From NCBI GenBank assembly GCA_964586675.1, contig CAZPHQ010000011.1, positions 22,001 to 86,000 of the forward strand: a stretch of 64,000 nt of DNA. The letters are read 5' to 3'. Position numbers and translations under genes: made by a program. Positions 27,169 through 35,518 of this stretch are shown here, piece by piece; position 1 is the first letter of the stretch, and each line of letters opens with the position of its first letter. The DNA is from JADLGH01 sp964586675. GTDB taxonomy: Bacteria; Desulfobacterota_D; UBA1144; Nemesobacterales; UBA2774. The notes below the pieces were generated by a model. That model was not told where the DNA came from. It was given only the letters and a program-made list of their open reading frames with translations, and did no database searches.

Positions 27169-27831
27169 TCATACGAGAAGCTTCGACCCTCTCTTCGCGG
27201 CCTCGTCCTTGTCTTCCTTTTTCGATTTCGGAATGTCCATCCCCCTCGCGACCCCGGGGCGGAGCCTCACGTCCTTCATCCATCGCCTGAGATTCGGAAG
27301 GTCCTCGACGCCGACCCCCGCCCAGTTGTGCACTGCGATCCAGGGGTACGTCGCCATGTCTGCAATTGAGTAATCCCCTGCGAGGTACTCGCTTTCGGCG
27401 AGCCTCTTCTCTAAAACCTGGTACAGCCTTTTCGTTTCACGCTGGTATCGGCTTATGGCGTATTCTATTTTCTCCGGGGCGTACCTGAAAAAGACGTTCG
27501 ACTGCCCCTGCATCGGGCCGATTCCCGCCATCTGGAACATCAGCCACTGAATAACCGTCGAGCGGCCCTTTACGTCCGTCGGCATGAACTGCCCCGTCTT
27601 CTCCGCGAGATATATGAGTATCGCGCCGGATTCGAACACCGCGAAATCGTCGTTGTCCCTGTCCACAATAGTCGGTATCCTGCCGTTCGGGTTGAGCTTC
27701 AGATACCAGTCTTCCTTCTGGTCGAAGTTCCCGAGGTCGAGGTGGATAAGATTGTAGGGAAGTCCCGTCTCCTCCAGCATGATCGAGATCTTCCTGCCGT
27801 TCGGAGTCCCCGCCGTGTAGAAATCTATCAT
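27169..27831 (-). CDS. Glutathione S-transferase-like protein, YfcG/YghU (nu-class) type
   Basis: A 220-aa GST-fold protein. The N-terminal thioredoxin-like domain starts MIDFYTAGTPNGRKISIMLEE, close to E. coli YfcG, where TPNG contributes the glutathione/disulfide site in place of a catalytic Tyr/Ser/Cys. YfcG is a disulfide-bond oxidoreductase using glutathione. The C-terminal helical domain follows from about 90. The start at 27831 is chosen because GGGAG precedes it. It lies in the mhq-like neighbourhood, which suggests a role in electrophile or thiol stress. Confidence 0.85.
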   Translation of the reverse strand: MIDFYTAGTPNGRKISIMLEETGLPYNLIHLDLGNFDQKEDWYLKLNPNGRIPTIVDRDNDDFAVFESGAILIYLAEKTGQFMPTDVKGRSTVIQWLMFQMAGIGPMQGQSNVFFRYAPEKIEYAISRYQRETKRLYQVLEKRLAESEYLAGDYSIADMATYPWIAVHNWAGVGVEDLPNLRRWMKDVRLRPGVARGMDIPKSKKEDKDEAAKRGSKLLV

Positions 27832-27929
27832 TACAATTCTCCCGGGAACCCTTTCTTTAGTGCTGATTATCTGGCGCAGCGGATTCCCTAACGGAGATAA
27901 GGTTACTCCATAAGGCGGGAACATAGAAA

Positions 27930-28556
27930 CTATTCGTCTTGAGTGAGGAACGTTCTTGCGGCCGAGAGCTCTTCCCTGGTGAGGCTGTGCCCCCTGTCGT
28001 GCCAGAATAGCTCGACATGCGCCCCGGATTCCCGGAGCAGACGCGCAAGCTCCCTCGTGCCTTCGGGGTCGACTATGGGGTCGTTGGTACCGGCGGTTAT
28101 GAGCACGTCCGTGCCCGTGAGATCGGGAAGGCGCTCCGGAACAAACGGCACCATCGGATGAAAGAGCGCGGCCTTCGAGAAAATCCCCGGGTAGGTCAAT
28201 AAAATACTCGCGGCGATATTGGCCCCGTTCGAATACCCGGCCGCGGCGATCGTTTTATCATCGAGTCCGTATGCTTCCTTGGCCTTTTCGACAAACTTCG
28301 CCATCTCCTCCGTTCTGTAGCGGAGGTCTTCGAGGTCGAATACGCCCTCTGAGAATCGCCTGAAAAAACGCGGCATACTGTTTTCGAACACCTTGCCCCT
28401 CGGGCTGACGACCGCGGCCCCGGGCATTATGATTCCGGCTACGGGAAGAAGGCTTTCTTCATCCCCTCCCGTTCCGTGGAATATGAAGATCGCCTCCCCG
28501 CTTTCGGAATCCGATGCAGGAACGTATTTATGTATGAAGCCCAGGTCTTCGCCCAT
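27930..28556 (-). CDS. Carboxylesterase/phospholipase-type alpha/beta hydrolase, MhqD-like
   Basis: A 208-aa alpha/beta hydrolase of the COG0400 group. Oxyanion FHGTGGDE, nucleophile in GYSNGAN, acid in GTNDPIVDP and histidine in DRGHSLT. B. subtilis MhqD is a homologue encoded with the hydroquinone dioxygenases MhqO/MhqE and induced by quinones. Here the gene starts only 3 nt after the MhqO-like gene stops, and its ribosome-binding site (CCGGAG) lies inside that gene, so the pair is translationally coupled, strongly supporting a joint pathway. Confidence 0.85.
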   Translation of the reverse strand: MGEDLGFIHKYVPASDSESGEAIFIFHGTGGDEESLLPVAGIIMPGAAVVSPRGKVFENSMPRFFRRFSEGVFDLEDLRYRTEEMAKFVEKAKEAYGLDDKTIAAAGYSNGANIAASILLTYPGIFSKAALFHPMVPFVPERLPDLTGTDVLITAGTNDPIVDPEGTRELARLLRESGAHVELFWHDRGHSLTREELSAARTFLTQDE

Positions 28557-28559
28557 TTT

Positions 28560-29492
28560 TTATATCTCCGGCAGCGCTTTTTCGATCTCTTCTCTCCGGG
28601 GCTCGAGCCAATCCGGCAGCTTGAGCGACCTTCCGAGCTCACTCACGTCCTCGTCTATCGTGAATCCGGGCGGGTCGGTCGCGATCTCGAAGAGCACCCC
28701 TCCCGGCTCCCTGAAATAAATGGATTGGAAATAGTTCCTCTCCATACGCGGGGTGACATTATATCCGAGCCCGACGAGCCTTTCCCTTATTTCGAGCTGG
28801 TCTTTTGAATCCGCTACACGGAAGGCGATGTGATGAACGGAGCCCCCCGCGACGCTCCCCCTCTGCCCCGATGGAAGGCATACGAGGTCCAACTTGTTGG
28901 CGTGCTTGCCGTTCGGATTTTCGAACCTGAACCTGTTGACGTGCTCGGCGATTTTGACGTATCCGAACTCTTCCGTAATGAGCCTCGCCGTCGCCTCGTA
29001 ACCTTCGAGCGTAAGCGCGGCGTTGTGAAAGCCCCTTATCGCATGCTCGGCCGGGATCTCGTCGGCGAGCCACGGCTTCCTGTCGTCCTCTTCCGGGCCC
29101 GATACGAGCTCGAGCTTGAGGCCGTCAGGGTCCACAAAAACGAGCACGTCCTCGCCGTGCCTTTCCGACGGGTTGTTGTAGATCACGCCGTAGCGGCCGA
29201 ACCTGTCGAGCCAGAATTTAATCGAGCCCTTCGGGACGGAATATGATACGGTAGTCACCTGCCCCGTCCCGAGCCTTCCGAGCCTTATCCCCTCCCACGG
29301 GAAGAACGTCAGCAGCGTCCCCGGCTCGCCCGTCTCGTTCCCGTAATAGAAATGATAGGTTCCCGGGTCGTCGAAATTGACCGTCTTCTTCACGAGGCGA
29401 AGACCCAGCACCTTCGTGTAAAATTCATGGTTTTTTTTCGCGCTCGTCGCTATCGCTGTTATGTGATGAATGCCCAGTATCTTGCCCGGCAT
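28560..29492 (-). CDS. mhqO: Ring-cleaving dioxygenase of the VOC superfamily, MhqO-like
   Basis: A 310-aa two-domain vicinal-oxygen-chelate protein. It begins LGIHHITAIA, with H10 (by alignment) a predicted metal ligand; further ligands lie in SVHHIAFR and the Glu of GVLFEIATDPPGF. This matches the MhqO/MhqA/MhqE group, which opens 2-methylhydroquinone-type rings using Fe(II). Strong ribosome-binding site (GAGGGGGCG). It is followed by the MhqD-like hydrolase and preceded by a cupin gene 26 nt upstream. Physiological substrate is inferred, not shown. Confidence 0.87.
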   Translation of the reverse strand: MPGKILGIHHITAIATSAKKNHEFYTKVLGLRLVKKTVNFDDPGTYHFYYGNETGEPGTLLTFFPWEGIRLGRLGTGQVTTVSYSVPKGSIKFWLDRFGRYGVIYNNPSERHGEDVLVFVDPDGLKLELVSGPEEDDRKPWLADEIPAEHAIRGFHNAALTLEGYEATARLITEEFGYVKIAEHVNRFRFENPNGKHANKLDLVCLPSGQRGSVAGGSVHHIAFRVADSKDQLEIRERLVGLGYNVTPRMERNYFQSIYFREPGGVLFEIATDPPGFTIDEDVSELGRSLKLPDWLEPRREEIEKALPEI

Positions 29493-29518
29493 GTTCGCCC
29501 CCTCTGATATTTTTCGGA

Positions 29519-29869
29519 TTACTCGATAGTCACGAATATAGACCTTCGCGGCTTTCCGTCGGTCGTCCTCGTCCTGTGCCCCTTTCCTCTAACATCCTCG
29601 ACGAAAATCACGTCCCCTCCCGAGAACGCTCTCTTCTCGCCGTCGCTCACTTCTATCTCTATATGCCCTTCGAGGAGTATTATGTACTGCCTGTCCGGGG
29701 CGTGATGCCAGTCGTAATCGTAATCGTGATCGTTCTCCCTGAAGATTATATGACGGGCGGGGAACCTGTCGGAGAGCCGCCCGAGCTCGCCGGCGTCCGA
29801 GAGCTCTATTTCGAGCTCGCCGAAATGAGACTCTCCTTCCTCGTCCGAATAGACCGTCGTTATGATCAC
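29519..29869 (-). CDS. Small cupin-domain protein
   Basis: A 116-aa single-cupin protein. The conserved barrel is visible in YIILLEGHIEIEVSDGEKRAFSGGDVIFVEDVRGKGHRT, with candidate metal-binding His residues in the DYDWHHAPDRQ segment. The start codon is GTG at 29869 with ribosome-binding site GAGGAGGGGC. Lying directly upstream of the ring-cleaving dioxygenase in the same orientation, it may handle a related aromatic or act as a sensor. Function otherwise unknown. Confidence 0.8.
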   Translation of the reverse strand: MIITTVYSDEEGESHFGELEIELSDAGELGRLSDRFPARHIIFRENDHDYDYDWHHAPDRQYIILLEGHIEIEVSDGEKRAFSGGDVIFVEDVRGKGHRTRTTDGKPRRSIFVTIE

Positions 29870-29948
29870 ACGCCCCTCCTCGGGAGGCTCGCATTACGGA
29901 ACCGTCCGTAAATCTGGACGCTCCGCACGTCGCCCGCAGCCCGGGGTC

Positions 29949-30320
29949 TCAATACCGCGAATACTCCGGATCGAGATATATGTAGAGCCTCTGTATCTTG
30001 CCGTTCCTTATCTCGAACACGTCGCACCACTTGCTGTCTGTCCAGGTCTCGCCCGTCTTGAGCTTTCCCTTGCTGGAGCCCTCCGCCACGACCATGTCGC
30101 CCTGTATTATCCAGTTGATATATGCATGGAAGTGGGTGAAGTCCTCGACGAGCGTGCCGAGATGCGTGAAGAGCTTCTTATATTCCGCGGCGCCCCTAGC
30201 GACGCCCCAGTTCGGGAAAAAGACCTCCGCGTCCTCCGCCAGGAGGTGATAAAAATCCCTTCCGTAATCGAGGCTCTTCAGATACTCCGCAGCTATGGAT
30301 TTTCTTTCCTCGTCAGTCAT
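29949..30320 (-). CDS. SnoaL-like / NTF2-fold protein
   Basis: A 123-aa protein of the SnoaL/ketosteroid-isomerase-like NTF2 superfamily. Features include the N-terminal helices, FFPNWGVARGAAEYKKLF and the C-terminal strands (WCDVFEIRNGKIQRLYIYLDPEY). Such proteins bind small hydrophobic molecules; catalytic residues cannot be assigned. A ribosome-binding site AAGGGGGC precedes the ATG. It is the first gene of the minus-strand cluster that includes the cupin and MhqO-like genes, and is divergent from the HxlR regulator. Confidence 0.82.
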   Translation of the reverse strand: MTDEERKSIAAEYLKSLDYGRDFYHLLAEDAEVFFPNWGVARGAAEYKKLFTHLGTLVEDFTHFHAYINWIIQGDMVVAEGSSKGKLKTGETWTDSKWCDVFEIRNGKIQRLYIYLDPEYSRY

Positions 30321-30346
30321 CTTGCGCCCCCTTATGAGTTCAATAC

Positions 30347-30423
30347 TACTCTACGTATAGTTTATAATCGTGGTATATTATTTCAACCGGGTACATTTTT
30401 AATATATAGTTACTCTTTGTATA
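30347..30423. promoter_or_regulatory. Two TACTCTNNGTATA repeats in the HxlR divergent promoter region
   Basis: TACTCTACGTATA (30347-30359) and TACTCTTTGTATA (30411-30423) are direct copies of one 13-bp motif with weak internal dyad symmetry (TA..C...G..TA). A plus-strand promoter TTCAAC-N17-TATAGT (30382-30410) would start transcription near 30417, inside the second copy. The first copy is placed to affect the divergent minus-strand cluster. Likely operators for the adjacent HxlR protein. Confidence 0.55.
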
Positions 30424-30437
30424 CCGAGGTGGCAAAA

Positions 30438-30806
30438 GTGGAGACAAAAATAAAGGACACGTCGTGCCCGATAGGGAGCGCGATAGATTCGTTCGGCGGG
30501 AAGTGGAAGCCGGATATTATTTATTATCTCCGGCAGTCCCCGAGGCGCTTCAACGAGCTAAGGAGGCTGATACCCAAAGTGACGCAGCGAATGCTCACCC
30601 AGCAGCTCCGCGAGCTCGAAAGGGACGGTCTGATAATCCGGAAGCAGTTCATGGAGATACCGCCTAAGGTGGTCTATTCGCTTTCAGACCTCGGCCGCTC
30701 GCTCGTGCCCGTATTCGACATCCTCGAACAATGGGGCGCGCGTAACATAAAGAGCATCGAAAGGGCCAGGACGCGGTACGATTCATCCCTCAAAGCCCGC
30801 GCTTAG
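30438..30806 (+). CDS. HxlR/DUF24-family transcriptional regulator
   Basis: A 122-aa winged-helix regulator. The core is RFNELRRLIPKVTQRMLTQQLRELERDGLI. The start is GTG at 30438 with GAGGTGG as ribosome-binding site; this leaves the conserved N-terminal cysteine at C10 in DTSCPIGSAID, the position used by redox-sensing members such as YodB, HypR and QorR for thiol modification. It is divergent from the SnoaL-cupin-mhq-like cluster with repeat motifs between, so it is probably their electrophile-responsive repressor. Its 3' end overlaps the DUF2461 gene by 17 nt. Confidence 0.88.
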   Translation: METKIKDTSCPIGSAIDSFGGKWKPDIIYYLRQSPRRFNELRRLIPKVTQRMLTQQLRELERDGLIIRKQFMEIPPKVVYSLSDLGRSLVPVFDILEQWGARNIKSIERARTRYDSSLKARA

Positions 30807-31524
30807 AAGGCGCGCCGCTCTTCGCGCTCACGCTTTCGAGAACGCTCAGCGTCCAGCGAAAGAGCGGCGACATATCCCTCAACATCCCGAAGCAGTAATC
30901 TACGAACTTTTCGGAATAAGCCTCCTCCGGGACCGGGCCTTCGTAGTATGCGTAGAGGCCGTCGTGGAGGAGAAGCCCGGCGTTCTTGTGAGCAGGGTCG
31001 TACCCCGGCGGTATCCTCTTGTAATTCCGGCCTCCGATTTTGTACAAGGGATCTTTCTCTAGACGTTTCAGAATCTTTCCCAGTTCCGCTCCTTTTTTCG
31101 GGTCGACGACGGCATCCCTGTAAGCCTTCAAACTGCCCGGCGGAAAGCGGTACTCCCCCGCGCCTATGAAGATCGAGTCGTCGGTCAGATGGACGTAATA
31201 GTTCGGATTGTCGAGCTTCTTCCCCGGCCCTTCCCAGAAGAGGATACCGAGGTGGGTCTTGTAAGGCGTCTTGTCCTCGCTGAACCTCGTATCTCGCCTC
31301 AGCCTGAATATGGATTTATCTACCTCCGGTATGGCTATAACGCCCGGGGAAAGCTTCTTGAGACGGGCGCCCAAATCGACGACGAAGTACCGCGCTGGAG
31401 TGAGCAGGTGTTGCTCGAAAACGTGCCTGTTCTCGTCGAACCATTCCTTATTGTTGTGCTTCTTGAGATTCCTCAAGAACCGGAAAGTCTCTTTAGAAAA
31501 GCCGCGGAAGCCGTCATCGCTCAT
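30790..31524 (-). CDS. DUF2461 family protein
   Basis: A 244-aa protein of the DUF2461 family (TIGR02453-like). Recognisable stretches are FLRNLKKHNNKEWFDENR, IFRLRRDTRFSEDKTPYKTHLGI, and YYVHLTDDSIFIGAGEYRFPPGSLKAYRDAV. The function of this widespread family is not known. A ribosome-binding site GAGGAT precedes the ATG. It is convergent with, and overlaps, the HxlR gene at the 3' end. Cytoplasmic; no signal. Confidence 0.87.
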   Translation of the reverse strand: MSDDGFRGFSKETFRFLRNLKKHNNKEWFDENRHVFEQHLLTPARYFVVDLGARLKKLSPGVIAIPEVDKSIFRLRRDTRFSEDKTPYKTHLGILFWEGPGKKLDNPNYYVHLTDDSIFIGAGEYRFPPGSLKAYRDAVVDPKKGAELGKILKRLEKDPLYKIGGRNYKRIPPGYDPAHKNAGLLLHDGLYAYYEGPVPEEAYSEKFVDYCFGMLRDMSPLFRWTLSVLESVSAKSGAPSKRGL

Positions 31525-31665
31525 GAAAATATCCTCGCAGGTTTAAGCGGTCATTTCAAGCGGCGGCGCGAATTCGAATTCGGCGGCAATAACCGGGAGG
31601 CGGCGCTGCGGAGCAAACTGTATATTCAAATAAAGCAAATATAATCCCATGGGAGGAGATCGATC

Positions 31666-32400
31666 ATGGCAGGCAAAGAAAAACCACGCAAGCTTACACG
31701 TCAAGAACAGGTAGCGTCGCTCAATTGGAGCGACATAGCATCCGGGCTCGATACATGCGGCTACGCCGTTATCGGCCCTCTCCTGACCCCGGAGGAGTGC
31801 CACTCGTTCACCGGCGCCTACGGCGATAAGGAGCCCTATCGCAGTACAGTCGTCATGGAGAACAGAGGCTACGGCAGCGGAGAATACAAATATTTCTCCT
31901 ATCCGCTTCCGCCCGTCGTCGAAGAGCTCAGGGAGATTCTCTACCTCTTCCTCTCAGGGATAGCCAACCGCTGGAACGAGGCTATGTCCATCGACGTGCG
32001 CTATCCCGAAGACCACGAATCCTTCAAGTCCCACTGCCACGCGGCCGGCCAGGTAAAACCGACCCCGCTCATTCTGAGGTACGAGACGGGCGACTACAAC
32101 TGTCTTCATCAGGACATTTACGGCGAGCACGTTTTCCCGCTCCAGGTCGCGTTCCTCCTGTCAGAACCCGGGCGCGACTTCTCGGGTGGAGAATTCGTTC
32201 TCACAGGGCAGCGCCCGCGTATGCAGTCGAGTGTCGAGGTCGTCCCGCTTCGGCAGGGTAAAGGGGTGATCTTCCCCGTGCGTGAAAGGCCGGTCCGCGG
32301 CACACGAGGCTTTTACCGCGTCAACATGCGTCACGGGGTCAGCCGCATCCGCTCGGGAGAGAGATTCACCATGGGCATCATCTTTCACGATGCAAAATAA
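31666..32400 (+). CDS. 2OG-Fe(II) oxygenase (COG3826-like), ada-linked
   Basis: A 244-aa 2-oxoglutarate/Fe(II)-dependent dioxygenase. The metal triad is H148, D150 (CLHQD) and H223 (NMRHGVS), with R233 placed to bind 2-oxoglutarate. The family often lies next to ada in bacterial genomes, as here (123 nt upstream), suggesting a role in alkylation repair or a modification linked to it, but it is not AlkB. Strong ribosome-binding site GGGAGGAG. Substrate unknown. Confidence 0.83.
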   Translation: MAGKEKPRKLTRQEQVASLNWSDIASGLDTCGYAVIGPLLTPEECHSFTGAYGDKEPYRSTVVMENRGYGSGEYKYFSYPLPPVVEELREILYLFLSGIANRWNEAMSIDVRYPEDHESFKSHCHAAGQVKPTPLILRYETGDYNCLHQDIYGEHVFPLQVAFLLSEPGRDFSGGEFVLTGQRPRMQSSVEVVPLRQGKGVIFPVRERPVRGTRGFYRVNMRHGVSRIRSGERFTMGIIFHDAK

Positions 32401-32523
32401 CAGGCCTCCGAACCGTAATACGGTCAATCCAATATTTTTTAATTCCAGGGCAAGAAACGGAGTGTTTCCCCGGGCACGGCACACTACACTACTTACTAAA
32501 GCCATGAACAGGGGGTTAAACTT

Positions 32524-33597
32524 ATGACATATATGACGACACATGAAAGCGGGATGTCTATCCCCTCGGATGACGACGAAAGATGGGCGGCGGTTCTCGA
32601 AAAGGACCGTAGCAAAGACGGTACATTCTACTATGCCGTGCTGACGACAGGCGTATACTGCAGGCCCTCCTGCGCTGCACGAAAGGCGAGACGCGAAAAC
32701 GTCCTCTTTTTTTCCACGCGCGAGGCCGCCAGGCTGAAGGGTTTCAGGCCGTGCAAAAGATGTCGCCCGGATGAAGACGCCGATACGCGCACGGCCGCGA
32801 TCGCAAAGGCATGCCGAGCGATAAGAGAATCCGGCGGCTCCGTGAGTCTCGCAGAGCTCGCCCGCGCGGCTGGCCTGAGCCGCTTTCACTTTCACAGGCT
32901 CTTTAAGGAAATCACCGGCGTCACGCCCAAGGCGTACTCGAACGCCGTCCGGAGGGAAATCGTCAGGGCGAAGCTGCCAGCCTCCGCCAGCGTCACGGAC
33001 GCCGTATACCGCTCCGGGTTCGGCTCCAGCTCCCGGTTCTACGAATCCTCCCGGAAGATGCTCGGCATGAAGCCGCACGAATTCCACTCCGGCGGCAGCG
33101 GCGCGAGCCTCCGCTTCGCCGTCGGTCAGTGCTCGCTCGGCGCTATACTCGTAGCCTCTTCCGAAAAGGGCGTGGCCGCCATACTGCTCGGCGACGATCC
33201 CGAAGCCCTAGTGCATGAGCTCGAACGAGACTTCCCGAACGCCGAGCTCTCGGGCAGCGACCCGGACTTTGAAAGGCTCGTCGCAACGGTAGCAGGGTTC
33301 GTAGACAATCCCTCGCAAGGCATCGGGCTTCCGCTCGACATACGCGGGACAGCGTTTCAGGAAAAGGTATGGCTGGCGCTCATGGAAATACCCGTCGGCA
33401 AGACCATGACCTACAGTGAGATAGCCGAGAGAATCGGTGCTCCCGGCGCGGCCCGCGCAGTAGGCGCAGCCTGCGCGTCGAACATGCTGGCTGTCGCCAT
33501 ACCGTGCCACCGCGTCGTAAGGACGGACGGCTCCCTCAGCGGCTACAGGTGGGGCATCGAGCGTAAGCGTACATTACTGGGCCGCGAGTCCGGATAA
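32524..33597 (+). CDS. ada: Ada: bifunctional methyltransferase/transcriptional activator of alkylation response
   Basis: A 357-aa full-length Ada. The N-terminal zinc domain has C46, C50, C77 and C80 (GVYCRPSC...PCKRC), C46 being the phosphotriester methyl acceptor. An AraC-type helix-turn-helix follows (about 85-180), then the O6-methylguanine methyltransferase with active-site C328 in IPCHRV. It repairs methylated DNA and, when methylated, activates the response genes. Ribosome-binding site GGGGG before ATG. The upstream 2OG-Fe(II) oxygenase is probably part of the same response. Confidence 0.95.
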   Translation: MTYMTTHESGMSIPSDDDERWAAVLEKDRSKDGTFYYAVLTTGVYCRPSCAARKARRENVLFFSTREAARLKGFRPCKRCRPDEDADTRTAAIAKACRAIRESGGSVSLAELARAAGLSRFHFHRLFKEITGVTPKAYSNAVRREIVRAKLPASASVTDAVYRSGFGSSSRFYESSRKMLGMKPHEFHSGGSGASLRFAVGQCSLGAILVASSEKGVAAILLGDDPEALVHELERDFPNAELSGSDPDFERLVATVAGFVDNPSQGIGLPLDIRGTAFQEKVWLALMEIPVGKTMTYSEIAERIGAPGAARAVGAACASNMLAVAIPCHRVVRTDGSLSGYRWGIERKRTLLGRESG

Positions 33598-33669
33598 ACG
33601 GAGGACATTTCCACGTCCCGTGCCCATTGTCCTCGGGGGGGGCACACTGGAGTGACATTCAATCCCGGC

Positions 33670-34209
33670 TCACCCGCCGAGCGTGAATACCTGAAGCGGC
33701 ATGTAAACCGAGCCTGTCTTCCCGAGCACGCTTTTTACCACGGAGATTTCGTTAATGGCGAAGTGAATCCTTTCCGGGAGAGGCAGCGGACCGGTTGTCT
33801 TCAGTCTGCCGTTCACTCTTCCTATTGTTACGTGTGGGATGAATTTGCGCTTTTCCCTCTCGAACCCGAGCGGCTCGAGCCCTTCATCGATTTCGCGCTG
33901 AAGTCTGGAAAGGCCGGTGTTTTCCGAGAGGCCAACGAAAAGAACGCGCGGGTTTTGTAGGTTCGGGAAGCCCCCGAGGTTCCCTGTCGTCATTTCAAAG
34001 GGGGCGTATTTCTGCGCCGCCGCGCTGGTAACGAGAGACACCGCCCCGGCCTTCTCCTCGTCGACTTCGCCGAGGAACTTGAGCGTAACGTGAAGCTTCT
34101 CTTCCTTTTCCCACTTCATGCCCTCCGCACTTTTTCCGAGCGAGTCGGCGTAGCTTCCGAGAGCTGCTTTTATCTCGTCCGGGAGAAGCGCTGCGATGAA
34201 GAGCCTCAA
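33670..34209 (-). CDS. thpR: RNA 2',3'-cyclic phosphodiesterase
   Basis: A 179-aa 2H-phosphoesterase (LigT/ThpR). The two HxT motifs are H40 (HVTLKF) and H126 (HVTIGR). ThpR opens 2',3'-cyclic phosphates and can ligate tRNA halves in vitro. The start codon is TTG at 34209, giving MRLFIAALLP, the normal N-terminus. It lies 49 nt downstream of tolB on the same strand, separated by a very GC-rich hairpin. Confidence 0.92.
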   Translation of the reverse strand: MRLFIAALLPDEIKAALGSYADSLGKSAEGMKWEKEEKLHVTLKFLGEVDEEKAGAVSLVTSAAAQKYAPFEMTTGNLGGFPNLQNPRVLFVGLSENTGLSRLQREIDEGLEPLGFEREKRKFIPHVTIGRVNGRLKTTGPLPLPERIHFAINEISVVKSVLGKTGSVYMPLQVFTLGG

Positions 34210-34232
34210 TCGATTCTCACAGGTGATGACCC

Positions 34233-34249
34233 GGCCCCGGGCCGGGGCC
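34233..34249. other. GC-only hairpin between tolB and thpR
   Basis: GGCCCCGG-G-CCGGGGCC, a perfect inverted repeat (stem 7-8 bp) just after the tolB stop and 24 nt before the thpR start. No U-tract follows, so it is not a classical terminator; it may attenuate transcription or protect an RNA end. Confidence 0.45.
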
Positions 34250-34258
34250 CGGGACGCG

Positions 34259-35518
34259 CTACTTGCACCAGGTCGGGAAAGACTTCCCGCCGCCCTGGCT
34301 GAGCCGCCTCTGGTTCTCGCCGTTCATGTACATGATGTACATATCCTTTGCGCCGGCCCTCGTCGAGCTGAAGGCGATATAGTAGCCGTCGGGCGACCAT
34401 GAAGGGGTTTCGTTCCTGCCGCCCGAGGTGAGCCTCTTTTCGTCGGAGCCGTCGGGGTTTACGCTGTAAACGTTTGCGCCGCCGCCCTCGAGCTTAACGA
34501 AAGCGATCCTGTTCACCCGCGGGTTCGTGGACCACGAAGGGTCGGTTGCGTAGCCGCCGCCGCTTATCCTCCTGACCCCGCTCCCGTTCGAGTTCATTAC
34601 GTATATGCCGGGGTTCCCTCCCCTGTCGGAGACGAATGCTATCCTGCTCCCGTCGGGCGACCATGTCGGCGAAACGTCTATCGCGTTACTCCTGGTCACG
34701 TTAACAGCGCCCTGCCCGTTCGGCCCCGAAACGTATATGTCGCCGTTGGCGCTGAAGGCGAGCTGCTGCCCGCTGGGCGACCACTCGGCGCTCTGCTCCA
34801 GCTTGAAAGCCTTCGTGAGCCTCGTCTCGTTTATGGACCCCCCGAGCGTTATGACATAAAGGTCCTGGTCCCACACCTTGTCGGAGTTAAATACCACCTT
34901 CGATCCGTCGGGCGCGCAGTGCGGCGACATAACGAGCGAGCCGTGCCTCGTAAGCTGCCTGACGTTGGCCCCGTCGTAATCCATTAAAAAAAGGTTCCTG
35001 TCGCGGGTGCCGCCCATGACGAACGCGATTTTCGAGGTAAAGAATCCGTCGTTGCCCGTTATCTGCTTCATGACCTGATCGGCGAACCTGTGCGCCGCTT
35101 CGCGCACCTTGCCCGATGTGGCCTCGTACGACCTTCCGAGTATCGGCCTCTGCTCGCGGACGTTGAAGAGCTGGACAGCGAACTTCAGCTTGCCGCCGAC
35201 AGACTGGTACTGCCCGGCGATCATGTAATCCGCGCCGGCGTCGTATATGGACTGGAAGTTTATGCTCGACGGGTCGCCGGAGATGGCGCTTCCCGTTGTC
35301 ACGTCAAAGAGCGCCGCGTTCAGAAGGTCGTTCCGGAGGACCTCCACGAATTCCTTGGCCTTGGCGTCAGGCGAGCCTACGCTGGAAAGGTCCGGGACAA
35401 ATACCGGTATGCGCTGGATCGTGGGCCCAGTAACATCGGGGAGCTTTATCTGCGCGTATGCGCTTCCGGCCGCGGCCACGAAAGCGGCCAGAATCATTAT
35501 AAGAGTCCTTAACACCAT
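34259..35518 (-). CDS. tolB: Tol-Pal system beta-propeller protein TolB
   Basis: A 419-aa periplasmic TolB with a signal peptide (1-22, AYA cut). The N-terminal domain (about 25-165) is followed by a beta-propeller with repeated WSPDGxxIAF blades (PTWSPDGSRIAFVSDRGGNPGIYVMN and similar). It binds Pal and helps outer-membrane constriction at division. tolQ, tolR, tolA and pal are not adjacent, which is unusual, since tolB normally sits between tolA and pal. Followed by thpR. Confidence 0.93.
   Translation of the reverse strand: MVLRTLIMILAAFVAAAGSAYAQIKLPDVTGPTIQRIPVFVPDLSSVGSPDAKAKEFVEVLRNDLLNAALFDVTTGSAISGDPSSINFQSIYDAGADYMIAGQYQSVGGKLKFAVQLFNVREQRPILGRSYEATSGKVREAAHRFADQVMKQITGNDGFFTSKIAFVMGGTRDRNLFLMDYDGANVRQLTRHGSLVMSPHCAPDGSKVVFNSDKVWDQDLYVITLGGSINETRLTKAFKLEQSAEWSPSGQQLAFSANGDIYVSGPNGQGAVNVTRSNAIDVSPTWSPDGSRIAFVSDRGGNPGIYVMNSNGSGVRRISGGGYATDPSWSTNPRVNRIAFVKLEGGGANVYSVNPDGSDEKRLTSGGRNETPSWSPDGYYIAFSSTRAGAKDMYIMYMNGENQRRLSQGGGKSFPTWCK

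Noticed and set aside
34233..34249. Rho-independent terminator after tolB
   Set aside because: The stem is strong, but no U-tract follows on the transcribed strand; reported only as a hairpin.
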